Shown here: positions 17,381-27,041 of the stretch, in pieces
How the letters are laid out: every line of letters starts with the position of its first letter
Numbering within the stretch: position 1 is the stretch's first letter
Assembly: GCA_913056235.1 (NCBI GenBank)
Contig: CAJXMW010000001.1
Coordinates: 744,001 to 808,000 of the forward strand
From: an uncultured Fodinibius sp.
GTDB lineage: Bacteria; Bacteroidota; Rhodothermia; Balneolales; Balneolaceae
Direction: 5' to 3'
DNA length: 64,000 bases
Notes under the pieces: model-generated
The model's input: the letters and a program-made list of their open reading frames with translations, nothing else
Databases searched by the model: none
Told to the model about the DNA's origin: nothing
Program-made: the position numbers and the translations under genes

Positions 17381-20300
17381 ATTTTAAGAAACGTTTATCA
17401 CTGCTAGGATACTTAAGAAAAAAATTTGGGGTTTTTGATATACATTCCTCGTCATCAATTAAGACCTATTACAATGAATTAAATGAGAAAACTAAAGGCT
17501 CCCCATATCATCATGATGGAGTGAGTAAACTTTGTCGTGTATTACAGCATGACAACCGTGTGAATATTTCAAATGAAAAGTTACTCATATATGATCAAAA
17601 TATTGCAAGTCATGTAGAAAAGATAAATGAAAATCGAGAGCGAAAAGATCGGATTATATTTAAATATTTCCAGCTATTAGCTGGGTTTTACACAGAATAT
17701 TATTTGGATCAGATTACCGGCCGAAAGGAAGAGTTTCTAGATGAACTGAATTCTTTTGTTAGAAAACAAAAGGATAATCATAGTTCTAAAGTACATTACA
17801 AAGAGTTTGAGGTCGATGATTTAAATAAGGTGGCTTTTTGGATGGCAACTGGTAGTGGTAAAACACTGATTATGCATTTAAACTATTATCAGTTTTTACA
17901 TTACCAGTCTAGGTTAAAAGAAAAGCCAGATAATATTTTACTTATAACTCCAAATGAGGGGCTTACGATTCAGCATACTAAATCCCTCAAGAAAAGCGGG
18001 ATACCTTGTCAATATTACCTGGATTCAAATGGGGAGAGTGGTATAGATCCTGAAACTATTAAACTTATAGAGATTACAAAGTTAGTAGATAATAAGACGG
18101 GGGAAGGTGACAGTATTGAGGTCTCTGCTTTTGAAGGAAATAATCTTGTTTTTGTAGATGAGGGGCATAAGGGATCTGGTACAGAGGATTCCAAGTGGAT
18201 GCGACGACGAAACACAATAGCTAAGGAAGGGTTTACCTTTGAATATAGTGCTACATTTGGACAGGCGATGAATAATGCGACGGCAAGTGTTCAGGATGAA
18301 TATGGAAAGGCTATTATATTTGACTATTCCTATCCCCGTTTTTATGACGATGGTTATGGTAAAGACTACCGTATTCTCAATTTGAAGAAGGATCAAACAT
18401 TCGAAGATGACCAGCAACAAGTTTATTTATTAGCAAACCTGTTAACTTTTTTTGAGCAGAAATATATATATAAGCAAAAGTCAGAAACGTTTTATAAAAC
18501 TTGGAATATCCATGATCCTCTGCTGGCTTTTATTGGACATCGGGTGCAGTCTGGAAAGTCAAAGTCGTATATAGAAAGCTTGTCAGATAGCAATGACGAT
18601 AAGATGACTATTTCAGATGTACTGAAATTAGTTCTTTTCTTGGATAAGGTATTACAGAATCAGGATAATTGGTCTATTCAGACTATTAGTAAAATTCTTA
18701 AAGGAGAAACGGGGTTGCCTCCCAAAGAAGATGGTAGTGATATCTTTGAAGATAGTTTCTCTGTGTTGCGATCCAGGTATGAAGATAAGGCCCAGGACTT
18801 ATATAGGGATTTGTTAGAGACAATTTTTCACGTTTCTACTCCTTGCCAATTAAAATTATCAGATTTAACATCGGCTGAAGGAGAAATCGGTTTACGGGCA
18901 GGTAACAGCGAATTGTACTTTGGTGTTATAAATATTGGTGATACCAGTCTATTTTTGTCTTTTGTTAAAGACGATTTGCCCTATCTAACTGTAGATGAAT
19001 CAGATGTATTTGAAGATTCTCTTTTTCAAAGAATTAACAAGAAAAATTCACGGGTGAATGTTTTAATTGGCTCAAAAAAATTCATTGAGGGTTGGAGCTC
19101 ATGGAGAGTCTCATGTATGGGACTATTAAATATTGGCAAAAGCGAGGGACCACAGATTATTCAGCTTTTTGGCCGAGGAGTTCGTTTGTTGGGTAAAGAC
19201 CGTAGCCTAAAGAGATCTACAGCAATGACCAATGAACATGGTCCCGCGAATATTGAAAAATTAGAGACTCTACAGATATTCGGGTTACAAGCCAACTACA
19301 TGGAGAAGTTTCGTGACTATCTCGAAGAAGAGGGCATTGATACAGATCGTCGTATTGAAATTAATCTTGACATAGAATTAAAAGATGATTTGGAGGGTAA
19401 AGGTTTACTAGTTATCAAGCCCAAGGTTAGAGATAGTTTCAGAGAGGTTAAGCAGTTGGTGTTGGAGGTGAATAATCAGATTGAACCTCGCATTGATTTA
19501 ACAGGTACTATACAGGAGGAAGCTTCTGATGGAGATGGTTACAATAAAGCTTCGGCACCTGATTCGAAGGAAAAGGTATATATACCTGATGATCTTGTAC
19601 CTTTGCTAAACATGGATCGTATCTATCGAGAGGCTTGGTATTATCGTAGCCAGAAAGGATATGACAATCTAAGCTTTACTTCCCAAGAGGTGGCAAAAAT
19701 AATTACTGATGATCTCTATGAACTTTATTGTGATAAAGAGATAATGGATCCGTCTTCTTTTAAAGAGGTCAAGAAAATTGAGCAAATCGCTTTAATCATT
19801 GTACGTAAGTATGTCGACAGTTTTTATAAGAAAAAGCAACAGGAGTGGGAATATACACAATTAGAATACCAGCCATTTGATGCCCAGAGTTCTAATATCC
19901 CTAAGGTAGAAGATGATAGGCCTGGATATCAGTTACGAGTTAAAGAAGAAAGTGTGGAAAACATAGAACAAGAGATTGAAAAACTATTTGATGACGATGA
20001 GTTTCTGAAAAGGGATATAACAAAAAATGGGGGAAGTGAATTACCTCACATTTATTTTGATAAGCATCTATACTTACCATTATTGGTTGAAGATGAGAAT
20101 GAGGTGATTGAGTCAACACCCCCAGGTCTTAATGAAGGTGAATGGAAATTCATTCGAGACTTAAAAAAATATTTTGAAAGGCCAGAGACTGCAGAGCTTT
20201 TTAGAGACACTGAGGTGTATGTTTTAAGGAATCAATCTCGTGGACATGGGGTAGGATTCTTATTGGAAGAGGGTCGTTTCTTTCCAGATTTTATAGTATG

Positions 20301-20637
20301 GCTTAAGACTGAAGAAGGACAGCATATTTGTTTTATGGATCCCAAAGGACTGGTTCACCAAATAAATGTTGATCAAAATGATAAGGTCCAATTTTCCAAT
20401 GATATAAAGGAGTATGAAAAGCAGTTAAATAATAAAAGTGATCGAGATGACATCTTCTTACATTCCTTTGTGATTTCACGAACAGATTTTAAAGATGTCA
20501 GGAAAAATAATTCCTATGAAGCTGAATCTGATTACAACGAACTAGGCTTGTATTTTCCTAAAGACGATTTGAGCTATATTGATGCCATTTTCCGCAAGAT
20601 ATTGGGTGAGGAGGAGAAGACTGTTTATAATGAATAG
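17377..20637 (+). CDS. type III-like restriction helicase-nuclease (Res)
   Basis: 1086 residues. SF2 helicase motifs: ATGSGKTLIMH (Walker A, about 157), VFVDEGHKGSG (DExH, about 258), FEYSATFG (motif III, SAT), and QLFGRGVRLLG (motif VI, about 595). A C-terminal nuclease core follows: FFPDFIVWL and CFMDPKGL (PD...D-x-K, about 968-988). Together these fit the Res subunit of type III restriction enzymes. Its start overlaps the mod stop by 4 bp, so the two are translationally coupled. A 155-bp gap holding no clear hairpin separates it from the convergent gene at 20793. Confidence 0.9.
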   Translation: MNFKKRLSLLGYLRKKFGVFDIHSSSSIKTYYNELNEKTKGSPYHHDGVSKLCRVLQHDNRVNISNEKLLIYDQNIASHVEKINENRERKDRIIFKYFQLLAGFYTEYYLDQITGRKEEFLDELNSFVRKQKDNHSSKVHYKEFEVDDLNKVAFWMATGSGKTLIMHLNYYQFLHYQSRLKEKPDNILLITPNEGLTIQHTKSLKKSGIPCQYYLDSNGESGIDPETIKLIEITKLVDNKTGEGDSIEVSAFEGNNLVFVDEGHKGSGTEDSKWMRRRNTIAKEGFTFEYSATFGQAMNNATASVQDEYGKAIIFDYSYPRFYDDGYGKDYRILNLKKDQTFEDDQQQVYLLANLLTFFEQKYIYKQKSETFYKTWNIHDPLLAFIGHRVQSGKSKSYIESLSDSNDDKMTISDVLKLVLFLDKVLQNQDNWSIQTISKILKGETGLPPKEDGSDIFEDSFSVLRSRYEDKAQDLYRDLLETIFHVSTPCQLKLSDLTSAEGEIGLRAGNSELYFGVINIGDTSLFLSFVKDDLPYLTVDESDVFEDSLFQRINKKNSRVNVLIGSKKFIEGWSSWRVSCMGLLNIGKSEGPQIIQLFGRGVRLLGKDRSLKRSTAMTNEHGPANIEKLETLQIFGLQANYMEKFRDYLEEEGIDTDRRIEINLDIELKDDLEGKGLLVIKPKVRDSFREVKQLVLEVNNQIEPRIDLTGTIQEEASDGDGYNKASAPDSKEKVYIPDDLVPLLNMDRIYREAWYYRSQKGYDNLSFTSQEVAKIITDDLYELYCDKEIMDPSSFKEVKKIEQIALIIVRKYVDSFYKKKQQEWEYTQLEYQPFDAQSSNIPKVEDDRPGYQLRVKEESVENIEQEIEKLFDDDEFLKRDITKNGGSELPHIYFDKHLYLPLLVEDENEVIESTPPGLNEGEWKFIRDLKKYFERPETAELFRDTEVYVLRNQSRGHGVGFLLEEGRFFPDFIVWLKTEEGQHICFMDPKGLVHQINVDQNDKVQFSNDIKEYEKQLNNKSDRDDIFLHSFVISRTDFKDVRKNNSYEAESDYNELGLYFPKDDLSYIDAIFRKILGEEEKTVYNE

Positions 20638-20792
20638 TTGTTAATTGAGCTGGTTTTGTGTCATGATTTGTCTAAGTTAGGTGGGTTTTAAGTTAGTTAT
20701 GATGAAATCTAGAGAGTGGAAATCTATTCCATCTATAAACGTCCCAACTTGTACCAAACATTACCATTTACTCTCAACGGGAAACATCGTGT

Positions 20793-21869
20793 TCAATTCA
20801 ATATCTCGTTAACTGTCTGCTTAACTGGGTTCAGGCGATCAGCATGATTTCTAGCCCAAATAATCCAAGCCTCAAATTTTAGTTCCTCTTCCCTAGTTAG
20901 ATCCAGTTGAGCTTGTTGTCTCTCTATTTCAGCTATGAAGTCATAAATAAATTGTGATTTGGTAAAGGTTTGGGCTTGTTCTTCAAGAGTAGCCCTTCTT
21001 GCACTTTCGTTTTCAAATTGGTCTTTAGCTGCTTCTTCGATTTCTTTTTCTAGTCTATTGATCCGCTGTTTTTCTTCCCGTTCTATTCGTCTCTGTTTTT
21101 TGTTCTCCGCCATTGATTCAAGCTTAAAGAAGAATTCGTCGAGTCTATCTTCTAAGTTTTGGGATTTGGTATCAGATATAATCCTACTTGGATGTCCCCA
21201 TTTATTTCCAAAAAGTTTAAGCTGTAGTTTGCCTAATGGCGTGTATTCATAATCGTAGTCCCAGCTCCGTTCTTTTTCTTCTGGCTTTCGTTTCCGACGC
21301 TTCCCTTTTTCTCTTAACTGAAAAAAGATTTGATCTTTACCCATTTTAAAATACATCCAATGGGAACTATTATCTAAGAAGGAATGAACAGAGTAACCTC
21401 TCTTTTCAGCCTCTTTAATGATTGTATCTAGTATACGTAATCCCCGGTCTAAGTTATCAGGTCCAACAGAGATATCTAGGGGCCGGCCACCTCTTACCCG
21501 GTTAAAACGATTTAGGGATTTTTTATTAAGATTCTTACGGGCTTGTTTGACCAATTTGTGAGGTTTGTAAAGGTTTTTTGGAACAGAGATCGTTTTAGTG
21601 GATTTCTCTTTGTACTTCGATTTCTGTTTTCCTTCACGAATTGTTAAAGTAAAGGACTCCTTATCTGATTCAGGTAGCCCAGGTTTATTAACTTCTTTAT
21701 CATGTCTCAGCTTTGCCCAATATCCTGCAGATGGTGTAGGTATGTCTAGCTCTTCACAAGCCTTGTAAAGTTTATGACTGCTTATCCCTAACTCTTCAGT
21801 CAAATGAGATACCGGCTTTTTCCAAACCTTTTCATAGAGTTCATTTCGTTCGAAAGTAATCTTCTTCAC
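20793..21869 (-). CDS. HTH and coiled-coil protein of unknown function
   Basis: 358 residues. The N-terminus has a helix-turn-helix of a recurring type: LYEKVWKKPVSHLTEELGIS followed by KACEELDIPTPSAGYWAKL (about 12-55). A basic linker comes next. Then a central domain includes RGLRILDTIIKEAEKRGYSV and a Tyr-rich WDYDYEYTPLGKLQLKLFG segment. The last third is a long charged coiled coil (about 255-320). I know the N-terminal motif from many unnamed proteins in mobile elements, but no function. It is isolated and convergent with the RM operon; it may be a stand-alone defence or regulatory protein. Confidence 0.65.
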   Translation of the reverse strand: MKKITFERNELYEKVWKKPVSHLTEELGISSHKLYKACEELDIPTPSAGYWAKLRHDKEVNKPGLPESDKESFTLTIREGKQKSKYKEKSTKTISVPKNLYKPHKLVKQARKNLNKKSLNRFNRVRGGRPLDISVGPDNLDRGLRILDTIIKEAEKRGYSVHSFLDNSSHWMYFKMGKDQIFFQLREKGKRRKRKPEEKERSWDYDYEYTPLGKLQLKLFGNKWGHPSRIISDTKSQNLEDRLDEFFFKLESMAENKKQRRIEREEKQRINRLEKEIEEAAKDQFENESARRATLEEQAQTFTKSQFIYDFIAEIERQQAQLDLTREEELKFEAWIIWARNHADRLNPVKQTVNEILN

Positions 21870-22111
21870 GTGAACCTCCTTTTATATCGATAAATTATTG
21901 GGGTCTCCATATCCTAAGTGATATAGATAATAATCAATATCTAAGCCGATAAAAGACTCATGATTTCATACGTTGCTGACGGAGATCGTGCGTTAGAATG
22001 GAAATATGGAAGCCGTTTTTTATGGGCTTATCACTGGGATATTTTTTAAAAAGGGATGTTGGGGGGGTATTTGTTCGAAAGGTAATTTTAATTATGGATC
22101 AGTTTGTTTAA

Positions 22112-22450
22112 TTATCTCAATCTAATTTCTTCTTCATATTCAGTAAGCATTATTGTTTCAGGATCTAATGGATAAGTGCCTCCATTATAGTCTACAGTTC
22201 TGTCCTCATGGTTGATATAGTACTCCTCTTCAACTCTCTCGATATTTAAAATGTCTCTAGCTCTTTCTTCATCTAATTCTGGAATTGATTCTACTATATG
22301 AAAAAACAGATTTGTATTCTTGGGTTCAAGAAGTTGTGAACGCCCACCTATAAAAGTTATAATTTCGTATTCACCATCAATTCTTTCTTCAAGCTTTGTT
22401 AAGTATCCACCTGTCATAATATTGATAACTTTTTTGAGTGTAGTTTTCAC
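22112..22450 (-). CDS. small acidic protein downstream of gajB
   Basis: 112 residues, not recognised. The first 12 residues are basic; the rest is very acidic (IPELDEERARDILNIERVEE) with no membrane segment. It begins 21 bp after the stop of the GajB-type gene on the same strand, so it is probably the third gene of that operon. Standard Gabija has two genes, so this may be an accessory or a hitch-hiker. Confidence 0.6.
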   Translation of the reverse strand: MKTTLKKVINIMTGGYLTKLEERIDGEYEIITFIGGRSQLLEPKNTNLFFHIVESIPELDEERARDILNIERVEEEYYINHEDRTVDYNGGTYPLDPETIMLTEYEEEIRLR

Positions 22451-22471
22451 GTAAGATTAAATAAAAGGCTA

Positions 22472-24496
22472 CTAATCAACTTCTATTACTTCCCAGAGAT
22501 CTTCGTCAAGATCAGATAGATGTTCTTCAAATCTATCTTTATGAACTGCTAAACAAAGAAGGTGACTAGGTCGTGATAAACCAACGTAACTCATCAATGT
22601 AGAATATTGATGGTAAGTTCTAGTTTCTGATTCAGAAAATTTTTCTCCTAAAATTTGATCACTTAACCTACTAGATTCGTAATCACCGTTATAATAAGAT
22701 TCAAGATATAGAGTAGTAGTATGAGTTTGGCCTTTAGAGGAGTGAACTGTAGCAGGTTCTAGAACAATACCATTTATTATAAGATTATTATTTTCTTCTT
22801 CTTTGGGATTTTTGTTTTCTAAATCATCTGAATTAACAAAAGTACAACTAGACTCTCCAACTGCATCAAAGATTTCTAGAAATCCCGGGAGGTAAGCACG
22901 TATTGATTCTAATACTGACTCTTCATTTCCTCGAATAACTCCAATAGACCACTTATACAATTTAAGTTTAAGCTCATTGTAATTGCGCTCGTATTGCTCT
23001 GCTAGATAATTCAGTAATCTTCTTTTTGTTGGATATCGCCCTTCTTCATCTGTGACACTCTCCAACTTTAAAACTTGCAGGAATCCATTTAGAATATTCT
23101 TCCGAATTGAAGCAAGAGTTTTTTGGGAGTTATCATAGTAATACAAATAACTCTTTAAATTTGAGTACCTTACTCTAGGTCTGCTATAATCTTTTTCATA
23201 TTCTGGATAATAGTCTACAAGCCTAATTTTGCTTGGATCATCTCGGTCTTTATCATTTTTCCATTCTGTATTCCAAGCAATCACTTTAAATGGGTTTGTT
23301 GGATTTATTGGAATCAAGCCTTCATCCTGGTATTCACTTATAATATCAGCATATTCTCCAATTACAGATTCAATACTTGGATCATCATAGACAAGTAGAT
23401 GCGGTTTAAGTTCTCCCTGCTTTAAACCAGATATCTCAAATTGAGAATCACTATTTATGGCAAAATTACTTACGATATTTGCAACATTTTCATTTAAACG
23501 ATGACTGCCAGTTAATGATAAGACTGTTTCTCTATCAACCCATACTTCGTCTTGGATCAAATTTCCATTATAAATTGATTGATTTTTATCACCTATACGT
23601 TGATAAATTACTTGTGCATTCCCTTCATCAAAAAATATCTTTTCTAGTAGTTCATACTGATCAGGATTCATATCTTGCATTTCATCCACAAAGACTAAAT
23701 TAAACCTATTCTGCAATAGGTTTAATAAGTCGGGATACCTTTCAAGACAATAAAAACCAAGTTTATAGGCATACTCATAGGAAATTATTCCTTCCTTTAC
23801 TACACTTTCAATTGCTTGTTTTAATCCTTTGAACTTCAGATTATTTTGGTCGGATATTATGGTTGAGTTATCACGAAATAGTCTGACTTTATCATCACTG
23901 TAATCGTAATAAAGATCTTTTACTTCTTGATCTATTAACTCATTACAAACTTCGCTTTTATCTTTTCCAGTTCGTTCAGCAATATCCTCAGCTTTATTAA
24001 TCTGTCGTCCATAAAACATTTTCCCTGGTTCATCAAAAGACTTGTCCCAACGTATCTCATAAAATGCGCTTAATACTTCTCGCTGATAAACATCAGTATC
24101 AACAGTGTGAATTCGAGTTTCTAAAGAATTATTGCCAAATGGTATTGCTAAAAACTTGTTTACAAAAGACTGGATGGTACCTACAAAGTTAGGATACTTA
24201 AACAGCTTTGGACAATAACTCCTTATTTCATCTTTAATCTCATCAATTGCTGAATTCGTGTGCGATATTACCAAGACACCACCATCATTAAGTGGCAAAT
24301 AATCTTCAAGTATCAACAATTTAGCTAATAAGGCTGTGGTTTTACCACTTCCAGGAACTGCTTGTAAATCTATTGTTGTGAAATTTTTTATGAATTCTCT
24401 TCTCTCTTCATCAAAATGTTCACCTTCATCTAATAAAATATTTTCAGCATGCTCTATTTGTTCAGAAGTAACATCAATTTCTACAGGCATATTCAA
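22472..24496 (-). CDS. gajB: GajB-type UvrD-like helicase (Gabija)
   Basis: 674 residues with the full SF1A helicase set: LQAVPGSGKTTALLAKLL (motif I, about 45-62), ISHTNSAIDEIK (Ia), FVDEMQDMNPDQYELL (II, about 270), RIGDKNQSIY (III), TGSHRLNENVANIV (IV), VHSSKGQTHTTTLY (V) and YVGLSRPSHLL (VI). It overlaps the end of the OLD-type nuclease gene by 23 bp. That pairing defines Gabija (class 2 OLD nucleases). It is somewhat longer than the classic 494-residue GajB. In known systems GajB binds GajA and is thought to sense or process DNA ends. Confidence 0.85.
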   Translation of the reverse strand: MNMPVEIDVTSEQIEHAENILLDEGEHFDEERREFIKNFTTIDLQAVPGSGKTTALLAKLLILEDYLPLNDGGVLVISHTNSAIDEIKDEIRSYCPKLFKYPNFVGTIQSFVNKFLAIPFGNNSLETRIHTVDTDVYQREVLSAFYEIRWDKSFDEPGKMFYGRQINKAEDIAERTGKDKSEVCNELIDQEVKDLYYDYSDDKVRLFRDNSTIISDQNNLKFKGLKQAIESVVKEGIISYEYAYKLGFYCLERYPDLLNLLQNRFNLVFVDEMQDMNPDQYELLEKIFFDEGNAQVIYQRIGDKNQSIYNGNLIQDEVWVDRETVLSLTGSHRLNENVANIVSNFAINSDSQFEISGLKQGELKPHLLVYDDPSIESVIGEYADIISEYQDEGLIPINPTNPFKVIAWNTEWKNDKDRDDPSKIRLVDYYPEYEKDYSRPRVRYSNLKSYLYYYDNSQKTLASIRKNILNGFLQVLKLESVTDEEGRYPTKRRLLNYLAEQYERNYNELKLKLYKWSIGVIRGNEESVLESIRAYLPGFLEIFDAVGESSCTFVNSDDLENKNPKEEENNNLIINGIVLEPATVHSSKGQTHTTTLYLESYYNGDYESSRLSDQILGEKFSESETRTYHQYSTLMSYVGLSRPSHLLCLAVHKDRFEEHLSDLDEDLWEVIEVD

Positions 24497-26240
24497 TTGC
24501 TTTAATTAGATAGTGAATAGTATCATTTTGATTCTCCCTATTAATTGTTATTTCTGGGTCTTCAGCAGTAGAATTGCCATCTAACTTTTCAGCCAGTCTG
24601 TATGCGATCTCAGTTTTATCAAGTGATTTATTATCTAATTTTTCTGATAGCTTTTGATCAAAATCATCCCAATTAGTTCTTGAATGTACTTCTTTGACGA
24701 TATCTTGAAATTTTTCACTAATACTTTCAGACTTTGCTAAGCAATATTCAAGGGTCCAATGGGGAGAAACAAAAGTATTGACAGTTTGTCCATCATACTT
24801 TTCCTTTTTTTGCTCTATCGCATTATCCTTATTCCCATCCTCTTCAGATGGTTTTAAATCTAGATCTGTAACAATTGATACCGGAACATTAAAACCACAG
24901 GATTCTTCTTCAGATCTCTGAAAAATACGTGAGTATCTTAGAAATGCTGTATTTCCGAGATTAATTACGGAAACACCATTTTCGGTTAAGGGTAATCCGA
25001 TTTTATTTGCTAAAGATGGAAGAATTAATTCCTCAGCCCAACCTTCTACTAAAATCACCCCTTTAGCGAAAAATAAATTTGACTTAGTAGTATCTAAAAA
25101 CCGTTCAAGAAATTTATAATCTGATTCGTCTAGCTTGGTATGAGTACTGCCCATAGGTAATGCATTGCTGTTATTACATATTACTAGACTTTTTAACTTT
25201 ACCTTAGAAGCTAAATTAGGGCTATGAGTAGTTAATATTAATTGTATTTCTTCTTGCTCTTGTAGGGCTTCAATCACTTTCATTTGAGCTTGGGGATGAA
25301 GGTGTGCTTCTAATTCTTCTATAAGACCAAGCCTAATTCCACTCCAGTTTTCTTTGTTTAGGTGAAGCAGTTCAGCTGCCATAAACAATCTATTTAATGT
25401 GCCGAGTCCAGGATATTCTTCATCTTTCAGGTGGAGATTAAGTTTTTCAAGGATAGACTTTAGTTCACCTTTGGCAGCTTCAAATTCAACTTCATGATCA
25501 GGTGAGTAAAAAGATTGGATATAGTTATCTACTTTATCTTTAATCTCTTTCCCTTCAGTAGGTTTAATCGTTTCTTCTTCGCCATTTCCATCTTTTTGTA
25601 CTAATTCAAAATCTCCTTTAAAGTACTCTTTAAGAGCCTGATTAAATTCTTTGAAGATGTTCAGTAGTTCATGGTCTTCCTGATTGTTTTTAAAAGCCTT
25701 ATCACCGAGTAAAATTTGAGATAAACGGGAGTTCTTTTTTGCAATTAGTTCAGACTCAGCATCTCGTAATGGTTTGAGATAGGTTGTTTTGAGATACTCT
25801 TTTGCTTCTCCAGTTAATAGATAACCATCTTCATCAACTCCAGCCCTGACTTGGCTGGGTAAAATCCGATCTGAATTTCTCTGGACATCTAATATTACAT
25901 TTAGATAGGGTTCGGCATCCTCGCCAGTTCCTTCCCATCCGAGCCATTCAGTAAAATTTTTTGCTTCACTAGGTTCTAAGTCACTAAAACGGATTTCAAT
26001 TCGAAAACGCTTTGTATCCTGATAAAAATCATCCTCGTTATATCGAATCCATTCATAACTGTGGGTTTTTAGTACAAGCTTTATTGCATCAATTATTGCG
26101 GTCTTTCCTGAGTCGTTCTCTCCTATTAGTACATTTAAACCTTTTTTTAAGTTGATATCCAAGTCTGGATCATCAATATCAAATGCAGATCCTGAACCAA
26201 ACTTTCTAAAGTTCCAAAGCTTTAAATTAGAAATGTGCAT
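24474..26240 (-). CDS. gajA: GajA-type OLD nuclease (Gabija)
   Basis: 588 residues, close to the usual GajA length. The N-terminal ABC-type ATPase has Walker A GENDSGKT (40-47), Walker B IEELEAHLHP, and the H-switch LILTTHSPN. The C-terminal TOPRIM domain has VILVEGWAEELILPSLANKI (Glu near 400) and VTDLDLKPSEE (DxD near 457). Gabija GajA is a DNA-nicking nuclease held inactive by nucleotides and released when phage activity lowers them. The helicase partner starts inside its last codons. The start ATG at 26240 has MHISNLKLWNFRKF, the usual OLD beginning. Confidence 0.9.
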   Translation of the reverse strand: MHISNLKLWNFRKFGSGSAFDIDDPDLDINLKKGLNVLIGENDSGKTAIIDAIKLVLKTHSYEWIRYNEDDFYQDTKRFRIEIRFSDLEPSEAKNFTEWLGWEGTGEDAEPYLNVILDVQRNSDRILPSQVRAGVDEDGYLLTGEAKEYLKTTYLKPLRDAESELIAKKNSRLSQILLGDKAFKNNQEDHELLNIFKEFNQALKEYFKGDFELVQKDGNGEEETIKPTEGKEIKDKVDNYIQSFYSPDHEVEFEAAKGELKSILEKLNLHLKDEEYPGLGTLNRLFMAAELLHLNKENWSGIRLGLIEELEAHLHPQAQMKVIEALQEQEEIQLILTTHSPNLASKVKLKSLVICNNSNALPMGSTHTKLDESDYKFLERFLDTTKSNLFFAKGVILVEGWAEELILPSLANKIGLPLTENGVSVINLGNTAFLRYSRIFQRSEEESCGFNVPVSIVTDLDLKPSEEDGNKDNAIEQKKEKYDGQTVNTFVSPHWTLEYCLAKSESISEKFQDIVKEVHSRTNWDDFDQKLSEKLDNKSLDKTEIAYRLAEKLDGNSTAEDPEITINRENQNDTIHYLIKAIEYACRN

Positions 26241-26358
26241 TGTACCCCTTGTGAAATTAGGAATAGTTCTTTTTGTGTAGTTGAGAACTTAATACAAGAA
26301 AGGCAGAGTTATAAAAAAAGAAGTCAAAAACCTAATAAGAATAACCGGACAATTTCAG

Positions 26359-27039
26359 TTAGGTTAGAAAAACTGAAGTATTGAAATGGCCTTTATAGGG
26401 TTTTAATGAATTAAAGCTATCTATTGATTGAGCTAATAGTGCTTGGTGGCCCAAATCAGTAAAAGGCTTAGAGTATTTATACATATAAAGAGCTATTCCA
26501 AATCCGGCCATTGCCCCAATTCCTGCTCCTGTGGAATTATTAGAAACAGCATGCCCGGTAATAGCACCCAACATGGCTATGATAGCTCCGATAACGGCGC
26601 GACTTTGCGGTGTGTCTTGATCAAGTGCTTTTTTGAGTACCAAGGGTAGGGTAACCATTCCCGCGGGGCGGACGTAGTCTTCTGCTTCCGGCAAGAGGGA
26701 ATAATTATTGATGATCTGTTCCGGCTTATTGGCACTTTTTTGATCCTTATTAGGGTGAATAGTTAGCTTATTAGGTGTTTGGCCAATTGGATTTTGCCTT
26801 TTTTCCTGTAATTGATCTTCACCAGAGACCAAAAAATCAGGTACTTCATATCCTTTAATGCGACCAGTATCTGTCTCAACGGCCCATTCATATACAGGGT
26901 ATCCTGCGCAATTGTATCTCTTTTTAACAGCTTCAGAAAGAGAAGGGGCTGCAACATCTAACACTTCAGCTAGCTGTTTTCCATTTAAGAATATAAAATT
27001 GTTTGCAAGAGAGGTATTAATCGTAGATTGGGTTTCCAT
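26359..27039 (-). CDS. HTH protein with C-terminal membrane helices
   Basis: 226 residues, not assigned to a family. The first 60 residues contain a helix-turn-helix-like segment (LNGKQLAEVLDVAAPSLSEA) as in terminase-small-subunit or MerR-like DNA binders. A polar linker follows. The segment from about 150 to 190 is hydrophobic (AVIGAIIAMLGAITGHAV, GAGIGAMAGFGIALYMY), giving two membrane helices with Gly-rich faces. The start lies 2 bp after the stop of the XRE-like gene, so the two form an operon. A membrane-tethered regulator or a membrane effector are both possible. Confidence 0.6.
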   Translation of the reverse strand: METQSTINTSLANNFIFLNGKQLAEVLDVAAPSLSEAVKKRYNCAGYPVYEWAVETDTGRIKGYEVPDFLVSGEDQLQEKRQNPIGQTPNKLTIHPNKDQKSANKPEQIINNYSLLPEAEDYVRPAGMVTLPLVLKKALDQDTPQSRAVIGAIIAMLGAITGHAVSNNSTGAGIGAMAGFGIALYMYKYSKPFTDLGHQALLAQSIDSFNSLKPYKGHFNTSVFLT

Positions 27040-27041
27040 AG

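Noticed and set aside
14342-20637. Type I RM or BREX instead of type III
   Set aside because: There is no separate specificity subunit, no PglZ or BrxL gene, and the DPPY-before-FAGSGTT order with a DExH/PD-DxK partner fits type III.
22472-26240. Two unrelated repair proteins (RecF-like and UvrD-like) instead of Gabija
   Set aside because: The ATPase has a TOPRIM domain of OLD type and the genes overlap by 23 bp within a mobile island, which fits Gabija better.
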